From positions 471,135 through 535,134 of the forward strand of contig NZ_AUSW01000034.1 of the NCBI RefSeq assembly GCF_000471625.1: a stretch of 64,000 nt of DNA. Direction: 5' to 3'. The position numbers and the translations under genes are program-made. Of this stretch, positions 38,361-47,515 are shown one piece after another (position 1 is the stretch's first letter; every line of letters begins with the position of its first letter). Origin of the DNA: Psychrobacter aquaticus CMS 56. GTDB lineage: Bacteria > Pseudomonadota > Gammaproteobacteria > Pseudomonadales > Moraxellaceae. The notes under the pieces were generated by a model. It was not told where the DNA came from. It saw only the letters and a program-made list of their open reading frames with translations, and did no database searches.

Positions 38361-38437
38361 GTATTGCTGGTGTAAAATTTTTGCAGCCTCTGGCAGCAAT
38401 GGCACAGCAAACAAGAAAAATTTGCACCAGCAGTACG
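38361..38437 (-). repeat. Palindromic repeat element, copy A
   Basis: On the minus strand the element starts CGTACTGCTGGTGCAAATTT, runs through CTTGTTTGCTGTGCC, an inner hairpin (TTGCTGCC-AGA-GGCTGCAA, one mismatch), and closes with AAAAATTTTACACCAGCA. The outer arms TGCTGGTG.AAATTTTT are complementary. It matches copy B at 55995-56075 (plus strand) along its whole length, including the unpaired GCTGTGCC on one side only. It lies between the orphan gene and the response regulator. Confidence 0.75.
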
Positions 38438-38549
38438 GGTTGTATCGATATTACTTTTCACCGACTATATTTAAATAAATGCTCGGATTTGGGCACACGC
38501 TTTTAGCAAGCTCTAGTGCCCCTGCATTAGCAGATGCATCTTCAAGCTG

Positions 38550-39491
38550 TTACTGTCTACTAATACGCCACCCTCTAAATTTCGAAAAGAAACCCTTAAG
38601 TCTATCAGAAAAACTCAAAGCTTCTGATTCTGTCACCTCTTCAACATGATGACGGGCCGCCAATATCGGCTGCTGTACCAATCTTTCGTGGTGGCCAAAG
38701 GCGCGATCGAGACTGATACTCATCATCGTAAAGTTGGTCGGCCGCGGTAAACAACGATATACCTGACCTTTATTGATTAAGTCAATCACCATGTGGGCAT
38801 CTTTGAACTCAGTCAGCATAATTACCATCAGATCAGGCTGGATATTTTTTAGTGCATAAACAATGGGTGTAATATTCTCATTATTAAGCATCGCATCCGT
38901 AATAGTGACGCCAAAACGTTTTTTCTGTAATAACTTGGCCGCCTGCTCAAGATTACTGGCCCAACTCACCGTGTAAGTACTCTGAAAGTAACTCTTCATT
39001 TGCTGATAGACATCTTCATCATCATCTAACACCAATATATTCCGTTTACCGCTAATGCTACTAGCCATATGATTTTGGGTATCATTGGTTTGATTGGTGT
39101 CTTGAGCAATATTTTGCGTTTGCTGGGCAATCTCTGTGGCTTTATTGACGACTTTTTTAAGCTCGTCGTTTTGCCACGGTTTCGTGATATAACGATAAAT
39201 CTCGCCTTCATTTACCGAGTCAATCACCGCATTCAGATCCGCATAACCGGTCAATAAAATGCGAATGGTGTTTGGTGAGGCTTCTTTGACCTCACGCAAA
39301 ACCTCAGTGCCTTGTTTATCTGGCATGCGCTGGTCACTGATGACCACTTGTACATCATGCTCGCTGATATATTTCATTAGCTCAGTGGCATCAGTCGTGA
39401 TAAATACGTCATGCGACTGGCGAAAGTGCATTTTTAAGCTGCGTAGAATGCGCGGCTCATCATCGATAAAGGCAATTTTTGGTTTTTGCAT
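38550..39491 (-). CDS. Response regulator with two receiver domains
   Basis: 313 residues. The first receiver (1-125) is complete: acidic pair DDE at 10-12, phospho-acceptor D53 in VVISDQRMPDKQG, Thr in ILLTGYAD, and Lys in YRYITKPW, the wording typical of RpfG-like regulators. The second (about 150-275) keeps LDDDED and the Asp of VTITDAML, but the conserved Lys is replaced (YRCLPRPTN), so it may be a weak or non-phosphorylated receiver. The C-terminal ~40 residues are basic with no DNA-binding or enzymatic domain. It starts 33 bp after the sensor-kinase stop, so the two should be co-transcribed. Output is probably through protein contacts. Confidence 0.88.
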   Translation of the reverse strand: MQKPKIAFIDDEPRILRSLKMHFRQSHDVFITTDATELMKYISEHDVQVVISDQRMPDKQGTEVLREVKEASPNTIRILLTGYADLNAVIDSVNEGEIYRYITKPWQNDELKKVVNKATEIAQQTQNIAQDTNQTNDTQNHMASSISGKRNILVLDDDEDVYQQMKSYFQSTYTVSWASNLEQAAKLLQKKRFGVTITDAMLNNENITPIVYALKNIQPDLMVIMLTEFKDAHMVIDLINKGQVYRCLPRPTNFTMMSISLDRAFGHHERLVQQPILAARHHVEEVTESEALSFSDRLKGFFSKFRGWRISRQ

Positions 39492-39524
39492 GACGTTCTC
39501 TTTAAATAAGGGGTTGGAAGCCTC

Positions 39525-41882
39525 TCAACTTTCAAACAAGGCTTGTGAGGGTTTGTTTTCACGAGCGGTGGATTGTATTGGCAGAGCGATGGTAAACGTC
39601 GTGCCCTCCCCAACGATTGAGCTGGCTTCAATACGACCACCATGTTGTTCGATAATTTGTGTGGTAATGGCCAATCCCAAACCTGTCCCATCTCCCGCTT
39701 TTTTGGTGGTAAAGAACGGCTCAAAGATACGAGTCAAAGTACTTTCTTCGATACCCACACCATTGTCTATGACACGTACCACAACGTGTTTCTGCGCCTC
39801 ATCAACCGATGAGATGATATGCAATTCGCCTTTACGATCAGGTGCCATGGCTTGGGCGGCATTATTAAATAAATTTAACAGCACTTGGTTGATTTGCGAG
39901 GGATTGCATTGAATCAGAGGCAGCTCAGCCAAGGTGGTCGTGACATCTAAAGATTTCAGGTTATTACGTGCCATGACAAGCGAAGTGTTCACACAATCAT
40001 TGATATCGATGTCCTTTATCTTAGATTCATCAATCCGAGAGAAATCGCGCAAGCTAACCACCAGCTCAGCAATCTGATCGACACCATATAAGCCATCTTT
40101 GATGAGATCTGCTAAATCCTCACTGACTTCGTCTTCTTTGATCTCTTCACAGCATTGCAAAGTTTGGTCAATCAGCTCTGCTACTTGTTCTTGGTCAGCA
40201 TCGGGCGCTTTTAGAGCCTGCAATAATTGCTCGGTATGGGTTATCAACTCATCAAAACGTGTGAGATTGTCACCGACCAACTCCATATTACTACGCACAT
40301 AACCCAGCGGCGTATTGACCTCATGTGCCACGCCTGCCACCATTTGGCCGAGCGTTGCCATTTTTTCAGAGCGCACCAGATGCACTTGCGAGGCTTTTAA
40401 CTCATCCATCGCTTGCTGCAAATCTTGGGTACGGGCGACCACCTGTTTTTCGAGATGAACGTTGATTTCGGCAAGCGCGCCTTCGTTTTCAACGATGCGA
40501 TCAATCAATTGATTGGTCTGCTCACTAATGACTTGAATCTCACTCACCGATGACTTGGGCAATTTGTGCGCGCTTAGTTTTTGATATTGTTTTTGCTCAA
40601 TCAAAACGCCCATATCGGCCACGGCCTGCGCCATTCGTTTTAATGGACGAGTAAAATAGCGGCGAAATACCCATGCGGTCAGGAGCAGAATAGGAATAAA
40701 ACCCAGCAACATCGCGCGAATCAGCTGATTTGATAGCGCATTTGCCACACTCATCATGTCGCTGTTTGGTTTCACAATAACCATTTTCCAGTAAGTAAAT
40801 GGCATGCGAAAGACGAAGGCAGTGGCGGGTTGCTGTAACACAAAATCATTCGGCACAGTAATGGTATCGACCAGATGACTGTCTACCAAATTGAAGGTTT
40901 GATCGAGGTTTAAAAGCAGCAATGCAGAAAGTAATTTGGACTCTTGCTCACTGATTTTCCCCACATTGGTGGTGCTCAAAATACTACGTGCAGCCAAATC
41001 ATAACGACCCTCATCCTTGGCAACCGCCTCATCAAGAAGCGTCTGATTGATGGTATCCAGACTATCAGCAATGGGCGCAAAGGTAGGGTTTGTCTCAGCC
41101 AATTGATGCGCCGTTATCATCTCGCCTTGAGGATTACTGTCTGTCACTTGAGTGACAATGGATTGATCCGGAAAGGTCAAAAACCGATTGTCTAAGTCTA
41201 CTAAAAACACATAACCACCGATTTTTTCTTGCCATTTTTTCATGGCGGCATCAAGGTTATCTAGTAGCAAATTGAATGTCACCACCCCATCAAAGGCCTG
41301 ATTGCGGCTGTTGTATAGCGCTTTGGCACATGTCATCATCGGCTGATTGCTTACTGGGTCGACATACGCACGGCTCCAGACACAGTGATCATGACGCGCA
41401 TACATAGCAGGAATGTACCACCAGTCTCGATAATAAGCGTTTGGCGTTTGACTCACTTGATTATAACGTTCCACAGATTGCATGTTGCCAGACTCATCAC
41501 GCGCCCACACAAACGATTGGCGTTCTCGGCCCGGAGCATACATATTTGGGTCAAACCACACACCACCGCCCACAATTCTTTGGTCGGTTTGTTGCATGAG
41601 GTTGCCAAAGGTTTCTCTATAGAGCGCTTCTTGTTTTGGCAGTCCGCCTGCCATCGTGCTGGTTGCTTTTGCCAGACCATCGACATGACTGATGCTCGCC
41701 ATGATGCTGTTAATCACTTCATTACCAGTTTCAACCACTGTCTCTGAAGTCATCTCCAGAATGCGCGGCTTACCTTGAGTCTCAACAACCCAGTACACCA
41801 TGAGGATAATGAATGCAAAAGCCAATGCTAAAATAATCAGCATACGTGTGGAAATACTGCCAAGCCGACCAGCGACACTCAT
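39525..41882 (-). CDS. Membrane sensor histidine kinase with periplasmic Cache-type domain
   Basis: 785 residues. TM1 at about 13-32 (MLIILALAFAFIILMVYWVV), a large periplasmic domain of ~350 residues with a dCache-like pattern (GGGVWFDPNMYAPGRERQ, YYRDWWYIPAMYA, VWSRAYVDPVSNQPMMTCAK), TM2 near 395-415, HAMP, then a coiled coil (NEGALAEINVHLEKQVVART). The H-box is VAGVAHEVNTPLGYVRSN, the N-box NLFNNAAQAM, and the G-boxes DNGVGIEESTLTRIFEPFF and GTGLGLAIT. The HEVNTPLG form belongs to kinases related to Zra/Dct-type groups. The ligand is unknown; small organic acids or amines are common for this domain. Its partner is the regulator just downstream. Confidence 0.9.
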   Translation of the reverse strand: MSVAGRLGSISTRMLIILALAFAFIILMVYWVVETQGKPRILEMTSETVVETGNEVINSIMASISHVDGLAKATSTMAGGLPKQEALYRETFGNLMQQTDQRIVGGGVWFDPNMYAPGRERQSFVWARDESGNMQSVERYNQVSQTPNAYYRDWWYIPAMYARHDHCVWSRAYVDPVSNQPMMTCAKALYNSRNQAFDGVVTFNLLLDNLDAAMKKWQEKIGGYVFLVDLDNRFLTFPDQSIVTQVTDSNPQGEMITAHQLAETNPTFAPIADSLDTINQTLLDEAVAKDEGRYDLAARSILSTTNVGKISEQESKLLSALLLLNLDQTFNLVDSHLVDTITVPNDFVLQQPATAFVFRMPFTYWKMVIVKPNSDMMSVANALSNQLIRAMLLGFIPILLLTAWVFRRYFTRPLKRMAQAVADMGVLIEQKQYQKLSAHKLPKSSVSEIQVISEQTNQLIDRIVENEGALAEINVHLEKQVVARTQDLQQAMDELKASQVHLVRSEKMATLGQMVAGVAHEVNTPLGYVRSNMELVGDNLTRFDELITHTEQLLQALKAPDADQEQVAELIDQTLQCCEEIKEDEVSEDLADLIKDGLYGVDQIAELVVSLRDFSRIDESKIKDIDINDCVNTSLVMARNNLKSLDVTTTLAELPLIQCNPSQINQVLLNLFNNAAQAMAPDRKGELHIISSVDEAQKHVVVRVIDNGVGIEESTLTRIFEPFFTTKKAGDGTGLGLAITTQIIEQHGGRIEASSIVGEGTTFTIALPIQSTARENKPSQALFES

Positions 41883-42258
41883 AAACGCGCCTTATATCAA
41901 TATATTGTCTGTTATCAACAAATCACTTAATGAATCAGGAGATGAATGGTACGCAGCCCCTATTTGTAATGGGCTCAAGGATACGGTTTGGTCGTGACAA
42001 AATGATGACAAAAATATCATGTATTAACAAAGCGGACATTATTAAAAAGGAATTAGGACCATCACTATGTTCTGGTGTCAGTGATTCTATTGAGACATGC
42101 TCTGTACTGGACACTATAGAGCCATTGAAAAACAGCGGGTGTGATGGTCTAGGACAAAACGGATAAGCAAGACGCGGCGTTATACTGCCGCTAGAGCTGA
42201 GATTGTTCAAGCGAGGATGCAAATAAAGATAAGGATCTAGATAAAGAAGGTGCGGCTA
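41883..42258. other. Intergenic region, sensor kinase / pilus operon end
   Basis: 376 bp between the tip-protein stop and the sensor-kinase start, both on the minus strand. It must hold the kinase promoter. A 95-codon frame on the minus strand here has no ribosome-binding site or recognisable features. I see no strong terminator for the pilus operon. Confidence 0.4.
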
Positions 42259-43260
42259 TTAATAATTTACATGAACCGTTACCGTATCAGAGTAGGTATC
42301 TGGTTTGAAGTCGGCGCTAGGTACAGTAACGTATATATTCTTTGTTTTAGCTTCGCCAGTACCAACATCTACTGCCCAATTTCCTTCTCCATTACCCCAA
42401 GCTACTCGTCCACCTTCACTATCCCGTAGCAGTTGATAGGGAATTTTGTTGGTATTGTTACCGGTTCCCTTCATGAAGCTCCGCCCATCATTATTTACGG
42501 CAGCGTTGAAAGTAGTCAAGCCGATTGTATGGGGAGCAGCATTTGTACAGGTCACACCGATACTACTGCTACCATCGATATTAAGACTGTTTGCTGAGAC
42601 ATTTCCCAAGTTGATATCGGTGGGCTGAGTAGTGATTTTACACTCATTAACAACAGCGGCTTGAACGGTAAATGAGAAGGGACTCGTTCCTTGAGTTTCT
42701 GATAAGCATCGGCTTGTGTCATTACTGGAATCAACGGTTACGTATGTCAATGCTGCATTACTACCTATAAAAGTGGCAGTATAGTCGTCTGCTTTGGCAG
42801 CATTATTATTGGGTAGCAGAGATACTCTAATAATGGTTTCTTTAATGGTTGGTGTAGTAGTATCTGGCGCTACGCTGAAGAAATCAATAAACTCCGTACC
42901 ACCCACGATGCGATTGCCCCAAGTAGCATTACTCATACCATTAAGTGTCATGTTAAAATTTAATTTTGAACCATTACGCCCAATCATATGACGTGGATTG
43001 ATTTGGGAAGTATTATTAGTACCACCATCGGCACCAATGCAGACGGATGCCCACTGGGTGACATTAGACGTATTGGTGCAACTGTAAGTCAGTGTTTGCT
43101 CGACGCTCGCATTGTTGGCATTAGCAAGGGTAATAGTACCAAGATGGGGTGAGATAAAGCTGTCTACTTGGCAAGTAAGTGCTTGCGCATTTGAGGGGAG
43201 CCACAAGGTAAATGGCCACAATAGTAAGCCATAACGCCATTGAAATAATTTCATCATCAT
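42259..43260 (-). CDS. Chaperone-usher pilus tip protein, two spore-coat-U domains
   Basis: 333 residues, resembling CsuE. Signal peptide MMMKLFQWRYGLLLWPFTLW to AQA. The N-terminal domain (QALTCQVDSFISPHLGTITL to about 195) and the C-terminal domain (NECKITTQPTDINLGNVSAN to the end) each fit the spore-coat-U/SCPU pilin fold; the second ends DTYSDTVTVHVNY, a donor/acceptor pilin edge like that of the main pilin (DTYTDTVAVSVGY). Cys pairs are present in both. By analogy with archaic Csu pili, the N-terminal domain would be the tip adhesin. The start overlaps the usher stop (ATGA). Confidence 0.85.
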   Translation of the reverse strand: MMMKLFQWRYGLLLWPFTLWLPSNAQALTCQVDSFISPHLGTITLANANNASVEQTLTYSCTNTSNVTQWASVCIGADGGTNNTSQINPRHMIGRNGSKLNFNMTLNGMSNATWGNRIVGGTEFIDFFSVAPDTTTPTIKETIIRVSLLPNNNAAKADDYTATFIGSNAALTYVTVDSSNDTSRCLSETQGTSPFSFTVQAAVVNECKITTQPTDINLGNVSANSLNIDGSSSIGVTCTNAAPHTIGLTTFNAAVNNDGRSFMKGTGNNTNKIPYQLLRDSEGGRVAWGNGEGNWAVDVGTGEAKTKNIYVTVPSADFKPDTYSDTVTVHVNY

Positions 43261-45752
43261 AATACCTTTTGACAGATAAAGGGGCCGATGAGCGGAATCT
43301 CATCACCCTGCTTGGAGTACTCAAAGCGAACCGTGCAAACATCACCAGAGGGCGTCGTCACCTCCAGCACATTGTGTTCATCAAGTGTGTCCAGATATAC
43401 CTCACCATCGAAACCAATGACGGTCGAGGGTACCTCTTGATTACTCAGCTGGCGTACCTGACTGCCAAGCGGTAGCGGTTGATTATCACTGTCTGTTAGG
43501 ATAACAGATGCTGAACGCACTGGTGTAATACCAAAAGCGACAAGAACACCGGCGCGGTCAGTAGGTGTGGCCTCAATGCTCACTTTATCAATACGTAGGT
43601 CAGCGGGCAACTCTAAGGGATTAATACCAATTTTATTGTCTTGGTAGGCGTTCAGCGGTGATATCAATAACAGACCGCGGCTATTGGTCGTCCCAATCGG
43701 ACTGTTCTGCAATGATACCGGCACATTGGCAATGCCGCCTGTAGAGACCACAGCAAAACCGCTGTTGATGTGCCGCGCGGCAAAAAGCCCGCCACCCATC
43801 TTAACCAGTGCACCAGTGGCACTGGCATAGCTTGCATAATCCCCATCGTTGCCCCTGATACCCGCTTGCACTTGACCATAGCGCCCGCGGTAATTCAGCT
43901 CGGCAAGACCGCCCGTGCTGTCCTTCCTATCCGTACTATCCTCACTACCATCTAGGCTGTGCCGCGCTTGCGCCCGCCATCCCAAGCCCCCTGTACTTGG
44001 AGCAGATTGCGACACCTCAGATGCAAAATCAGTCCTACTATCGGTGTGCTGTATACTGTTGCTCATCGACCTATTGCGATCCAGTGACAAGGAGGCGCTA
44101 AGAGAGGCGCTGTTATTAGCGGCGTCATTGATATCGTGATTGTAGTTGGCGCTCACGCGTAACCTGCGACCAAAGGACTTAGACCAATAGGCGCTGGCAA
44201 ATTGTGTGGTCTCGCGCTCGGCCTGTGTCACCTGATTATAACTTACCCCAAAACTGCCCAAAGACTGCGTACTATAACCGGTTGAAATTTGCTCACTCCG
44301 ACGGGCAGGGGCAGAGCCGTATTGCGTGCCCACGTCGCGGTAATCGCCAATAGTACCGATGGCATTGATACCAATATTGAAGCGGCTGTTATTCCATGAG
44401 TAGTTTGTGCTGTATTGCATACCGCCTTGACCTTGGCTCTCGCTGCCCGCCAATGAGGCGAATAATATACCGCCTGATCTGCCAAGCAGCCACGTGCCAC
44501 CCACACCTGCATTAGTGAGATCATTGGTGACTTCAGCATGAGTTTCTGCGGTAAAGCGATCGCTCACGCCATAACGCCACGTGCCACTGGCGGCGATATC
44601 GTTGCCATAATCAAATGATTCAAGGCCGTAGTTTTCCCGCACTGCCCCAAGCTCTACTGACCAGTCAGACAGACCGGGCTGCAGCAAACGATGCGCATCA
44701 TATAAAGAAAAATTGAGCGTGGTGGATTGCCCTAACGCATCGGTCACCACCAGTTGCGCCTTGCCCGCACCACTAAAGCTCGGCGCCGTATTGAGCTCGA
44801 ATGGTCCCGCAGGTACATTACCACTGTATTGTTTGAGACCATTGACATAGAGCTCTACCGCCGATGGTAATGTAGCCTCGCCAAAAAATGACGGCAATGG
44901 CGTGGTTGACCGATAGGGTTGCAGATCAAAATTGGTGCCAATTTGTAGACCGCCCAGCCGCGTGGGCCGTGTCCATGACAGCGCGCCCGTAAGGATATCG
45001 CCTGCGCGAACGGTAATGAGCTTATCTGGAAATGACTGACTCCAGCTGGTATCCAAACGCACAGTACGACTGTCCCAGTCACTGCTATTGTTACCGCTGT
45101 CAGCAGGACGATTGGCAGTGGTTAAAGCAGTGGAGCTGAGCACACCCAATGTATTAAACGCGCGCAGCTCTGTATAGGCGCTAAGGCTGTTGGCGCTGTT
45201 TTGAGTTCGGGTGCCATAAACATTGTAATTGAGCAACATGCCAGAGGATGACGTGGGCTGCGGACGCTTGTTCGTGCGCGTGCTACGGACAGTGGTGTCC
45301 AAATTGAGCATACTTAGGGGTGCAATCAGAGTGAGTGTTTGCTGACGAACATCATACTCCACCTTGAGGTCAGGCAAGCTGTTGAGCGGTAGGGCTTCGG
45401 TCATATCGACAGGTACGATAAAGCCAAGCTGTTGCAAAATGCGGATACTTGCCCACAGTTGATCGTCACGGTAGTAAAAATGCGTCAAGCCTACGCTGGC
45501 GCCATTGAGGGTGACGTCCAGATACAGATCTAACCCAGCGGCATCGTCGTCAGGGTTATAGCTGTCTAGGTTGAGCTTGGCAAGTTGGGGGTCGTTAATG
45601 TCTGTAGGAGCGACATCTGTAGAAGTAATGTCTGTAGGAGCAATGTCGTTGAGTTCTACGGCGTGGCTGGCAGATACCGCCACGCACTGTAGAAAAACTG
45701 CTTTAACGAATGGACGTGTCCATCGTGACGTCTGGTGTCGTCTGAGTGCCAT
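43257..45752 (-). CDS. Outer-membrane usher of the Csu-type pilus
   Basis: 831 residues. Signal peptide near ...FLQCVAVSASHA, then an N-terminal chaperone-binding domain (LNLDSYNPDD, LYLDVTLNGASVGL), a ~24-strand barrel with plug (SAVELYVNGLKQYSGNVPAGPFELN is the usher signature region), and C-terminal domains ending IPLIGPFICQKVL with a Cys pair. It corresponds to CsuD: it drains chaperone-pilin complexes and assembles the fibre. It begins 50 nt inside the chaperone gene and overlaps the tip gene by 4 nt, so translation of the three is coupled. The start ATG has AAGG about 9 nt upstream. Confidence 0.92.
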   Translation of the reverse strand: MALRRHQTSRWTRPFVKAVFLQCVAVSASHAVELNDIAPTDITSTDVAPTDINDPQLAKLNLDSYNPDDDAAGLDLYLDVTLNGASVGLTHFYYRDDQLWASIRILQQLGFIVPVDMTEALPLNSLPDLKVEYDVRQQTLTLIAPLSMLNLDTTVRSTRTNKRPQPTSSSGMLLNYNVYGTRTQNSANSLSAYTELRAFNTLGVLSSTALTTANRPADSGNNSSDWDSRTVRLDTSWSQSFPDKLITVRAGDILTGALSWTRPTRLGGLQIGTNFDLQPYRSTTPLPSFFGEATLPSAVELYVNGLKQYSGNVPAGPFELNTAPSFSGAGKAQLVVTDALGQSTTLNFSLYDAHRLLQPGLSDWSVELGAVRENYGLESFDYGNDIAASGTWRYGVSDRFTAETHAEVTNDLTNAGVGGTWLLGRSGGILFASLAGSESQGQGGMQYSTNYSWNNSRFNIGINAIGTIGDYRDVGTQYGSAPARRSEQISTGYSTQSLGSFGVSYNQVTQAERETTQFASAYWSKSFGRRLRVSANYNHDINDAANNSASLSASLSLDRNRSMSNSIQHTDSRTDFASEVSQSAPSTGGLGWRAQARHSLDGSEDSTDRKDSTGGLAELNYRGRYGQVQAGIRGNDGDYASYASATGALVKMGGGLFAARHINSGFAVVSTGGIANVPVSLQNSPIGTTNSRGLLLISPLNAYQDNKIGINPLELPADLRIDKVSIEATPTDRAGVLVAFGITPVRSASVILTDSDNQPLPLGSQVRQLSNQEVPSTVIGFDGEVYLDTLDEHNVLEVTTPSGDVCTVRFEYSKQGDEIPLIGPFICQKVL

Positions 45753-46464
45753 TCATCATAACCTTGAATTTACCGCCTGCCGTCAGTGCAGAGGGCGGCA
45801 TTTTCAGCGTCCAGTTCATAGTGGCACCAGGTAACACATACCCTAGCAGCCCCGGATTAATCTCCGTACTATTACCCGCCGTATCCACAAAACTCAGACC
45901 AGCCAATTGGGCATGACCATTACCACTATTGCTGACACGGAGTGTTACCGCTTTGCCATCAGGCTGCAGATGCGTACTCCACTGCAACTGCGGGCTGGTC
46001 TTAGTTACCCCCACTGGCTGGACAAAGACGGGTAGAGAATAGCTGAGCGTAAATTGCAAGCCTGTCGTTTGGTTGGCAGACTTAACAGGTATTTCATTAA
46101 CCAAAATACGATAAGTGTCTTCCACTGCGCCAGCGCCTTGCGGCGGTGCCTTCGCACGGATGATGCGGATGAGTTGGTTTTCGCCCGGTTTTAGCTCAAT
46201 CATCGGCGGACTGGCGAGCAGTCCTCGCGACGGCGTGAGCTGATCGCCCTGTTCATCCTGCAACCACTGGTATACACGCACTTGCGCATGTACCACATTG
46301 TCACCGGAGTTACTGAGCGTCAGGCCACTGGCACTTTCTCTCGCTTGTAAGCTTAAGGAGATGGGCGAGACCTGCAAGCCACTCGCCATCGCTACCCCAG
46401 AAGACAGGAGCAGGCTGGCAAGAACTGCAGGTCTCGCAACACGGCGTAACCAGAGACTTAACAT
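45703..46464 (-). CDS. Periplasmic pilus chaperone (CsuC-like)
   Basis: 253 residues. Signal peptide to about MASG (residue 28), then the two Ig-like domains of PapD-type chaperones: QVSPISLSLQARESASGLTLSN, IIRAKAPPQGAGAVEDTYRILVNEIP (with the conserved strand that caps pilins), and FTLSYSLPVFVQP. The Arg and Lys residues that anchor the pilin C-terminus are represented by R in LIRIIRAKAP and by K in the first domain region. The C-terminus overlaps the usher gene in another frame by 50 nt. The main pilin gene ends 5 bp upstream. Confidence 0.92.
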   Translation of the reverse strand: MLSLWLRRVARPAVLASLLLSSGVAMASGLQVSPISLSLQARESASGLTLSNSGDNVVHAQVRVYQWLQDEQGDQLTPSRGLLASPPMIELKPGENQLIRIIRAKAPPQGAGAVEDTYRILVNEIPVKSANQTTGLQFTLSYSLPVFVQPVGVTKTSPQLQWSTHLQPDGKAVTLRVSNSGNGHAQLAGLSFVDTAGNSTEINPGLLGYVLPGATMNWTLKMPPSALTAGGKFKVMMNGTQTTPDVTMDTSIR

Positions 46465-46469
46465 GTATA

Positions 46470-46973
46470 CTAGTAACCTACAGAAACGGCAACGGTATCG
46501 GTATAAGTATCCGGTTTAGCCTTTCTAGAATCTTCTGTTAGGTTTACGAATACAGTATATGGTGTGGGATCAACTACGAAACCTGCTCCTACCACTCCGG
46601 TCTTATACTCGGCATCCCAAACTGCGCCACCTGAAGCTTCAGACAAGGTATACGCTAGTGTCTCTAAAGTATTTTCTCCTGTCAATACGCCAGCTCCAGA
46701 GTTAGCGGTGCCGCTTGTTGGCGACATCGTAATACTATAAGGCGTACCTTGAGAGCAGGCTACGTTAAAAGTGGTGGACTTAGCGGTTGCGTTTACATTA
46801 GTAGCAGTAGGGTTTAAGCTAATCTCCCCTGCTGTCGATACTGTACAGAGTTTCTCAACTGTCATTCCAACTTCAAAAGTGCTGCCAGCAGTTTCAGCAT
46901 TTGCACTAGAGATAGCGGCGAATCCACCAGCAGTAACTAGGGTAGCGGCAAGTAATTTTTTGTTAAATTTCAT
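46470..46973 (-). CDS. Major pilin, spore-coat-U family (CsuA/B-like)
   Basis: 167 residues from ATG 46973 (MKFNKKLLAATLVTAGG), chosen because GGAG lies 7 nt upstream; the frame is open further to 47006. The signal peptide ends near ANA. The mature protein begins with the donor-strand-like ETAGSTFEVGMTVEKLC, has Cys residues at LCTVSTAG and NVACSQGTPY that can pair, and ends DTYTDTVAVSVGY. It is Thr/Gly/Ala-rich, as expected for SCPU pilins. First gene of the operon, just 5 bp before the chaperone, and therefore likely the most highly made subunit. No CsuA or CsuB minor-subunit genes are present. Confidence 0.88.
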   Translation of the reverse strand: MKFNKKLLAATLVTAGGFAAISSANAETAGSTFEVGMTVEKLCTVSTAGEISLNPTATNVNATAKSTTFNVACSQGTPYSITMSPTSGTANSGAGVLTGENTLETLAYTLSEASGGAVWDAEYKTGVVGAGFVVDPTPYTVFVNLTEDSRKAKPDTYTDTVAVSVGY

Positions 46974-47515
46974 GGTAATTCTCCAGTGAGTATAAATAAA
47001 GCTCATAGTGCTTCTATGATGTATAAGACAATATTAAAGTAATTAGTGATCTATACCTTACTAGATAATAGAGATTACATTTGTTTGTAATTTCTAACCC
47101 ACAAGCATGAATTACTTGCCTGTAGCCACCCAATCCTTTTACTTACAAAGTTTAGACCGTCTGTCGTAAATGTCGACCGTCTGTCATGTTTGTTGACTCA
47201 TTGTAGTATAAGCTTTATCGAATTGCACGCTAAATGTTTGATTAATATTACTATTTGCAAATCAGCTCTAAGCCATATAAATCGGGCATTTACATAATTA
47301 ATACTTACTTTTAGGGCATTTACCTTACAAGATTTTTGTAAAGATTCTCTATTTCAGCTTACAAAACAGTTTATTTTCTTATTTGATAAACGACCTTTTG
47401 AGAGACTCTAAAACGTTATTAAGCAATGTTAAGGAGTATCAAATACTCATATCATCTTGTAGGTAAACCAAAATGAGTATATGATTCATGTATGTTTCGT
47501 ATATTAGAGGTTTTT
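46974..47515. promoter_or_regulatory. Pilus operon control region with short direct repeats
   Basis: A 542-bp AT-rich gene-free stretch between the pilin (minus) and the ParD-like gene (plus). Repeats: GACCGTCTGTC at 47156-47166 and 47176-47186 (20-bp period, two helical turns), GGGCATTTAC at 47284-47293 and 47314-47323 (30-bp period, three turns), and CTTACAA at 47143, 47324 and 47358. Helically phased pairs are typical of dimeric regulator sites. Both divergent promoters should lie here, but I cannot fix their hexamers. Confidence 0.6.

Noticed and set aside
41935..42222. 95-codon minus-strand frame between the sensor kinase and pilus operon
   Set aside because: No ribosome-binding site, Pro/Ser/Ile-rich with no recognisable features, and the region is expected to carry the kinase promoter.
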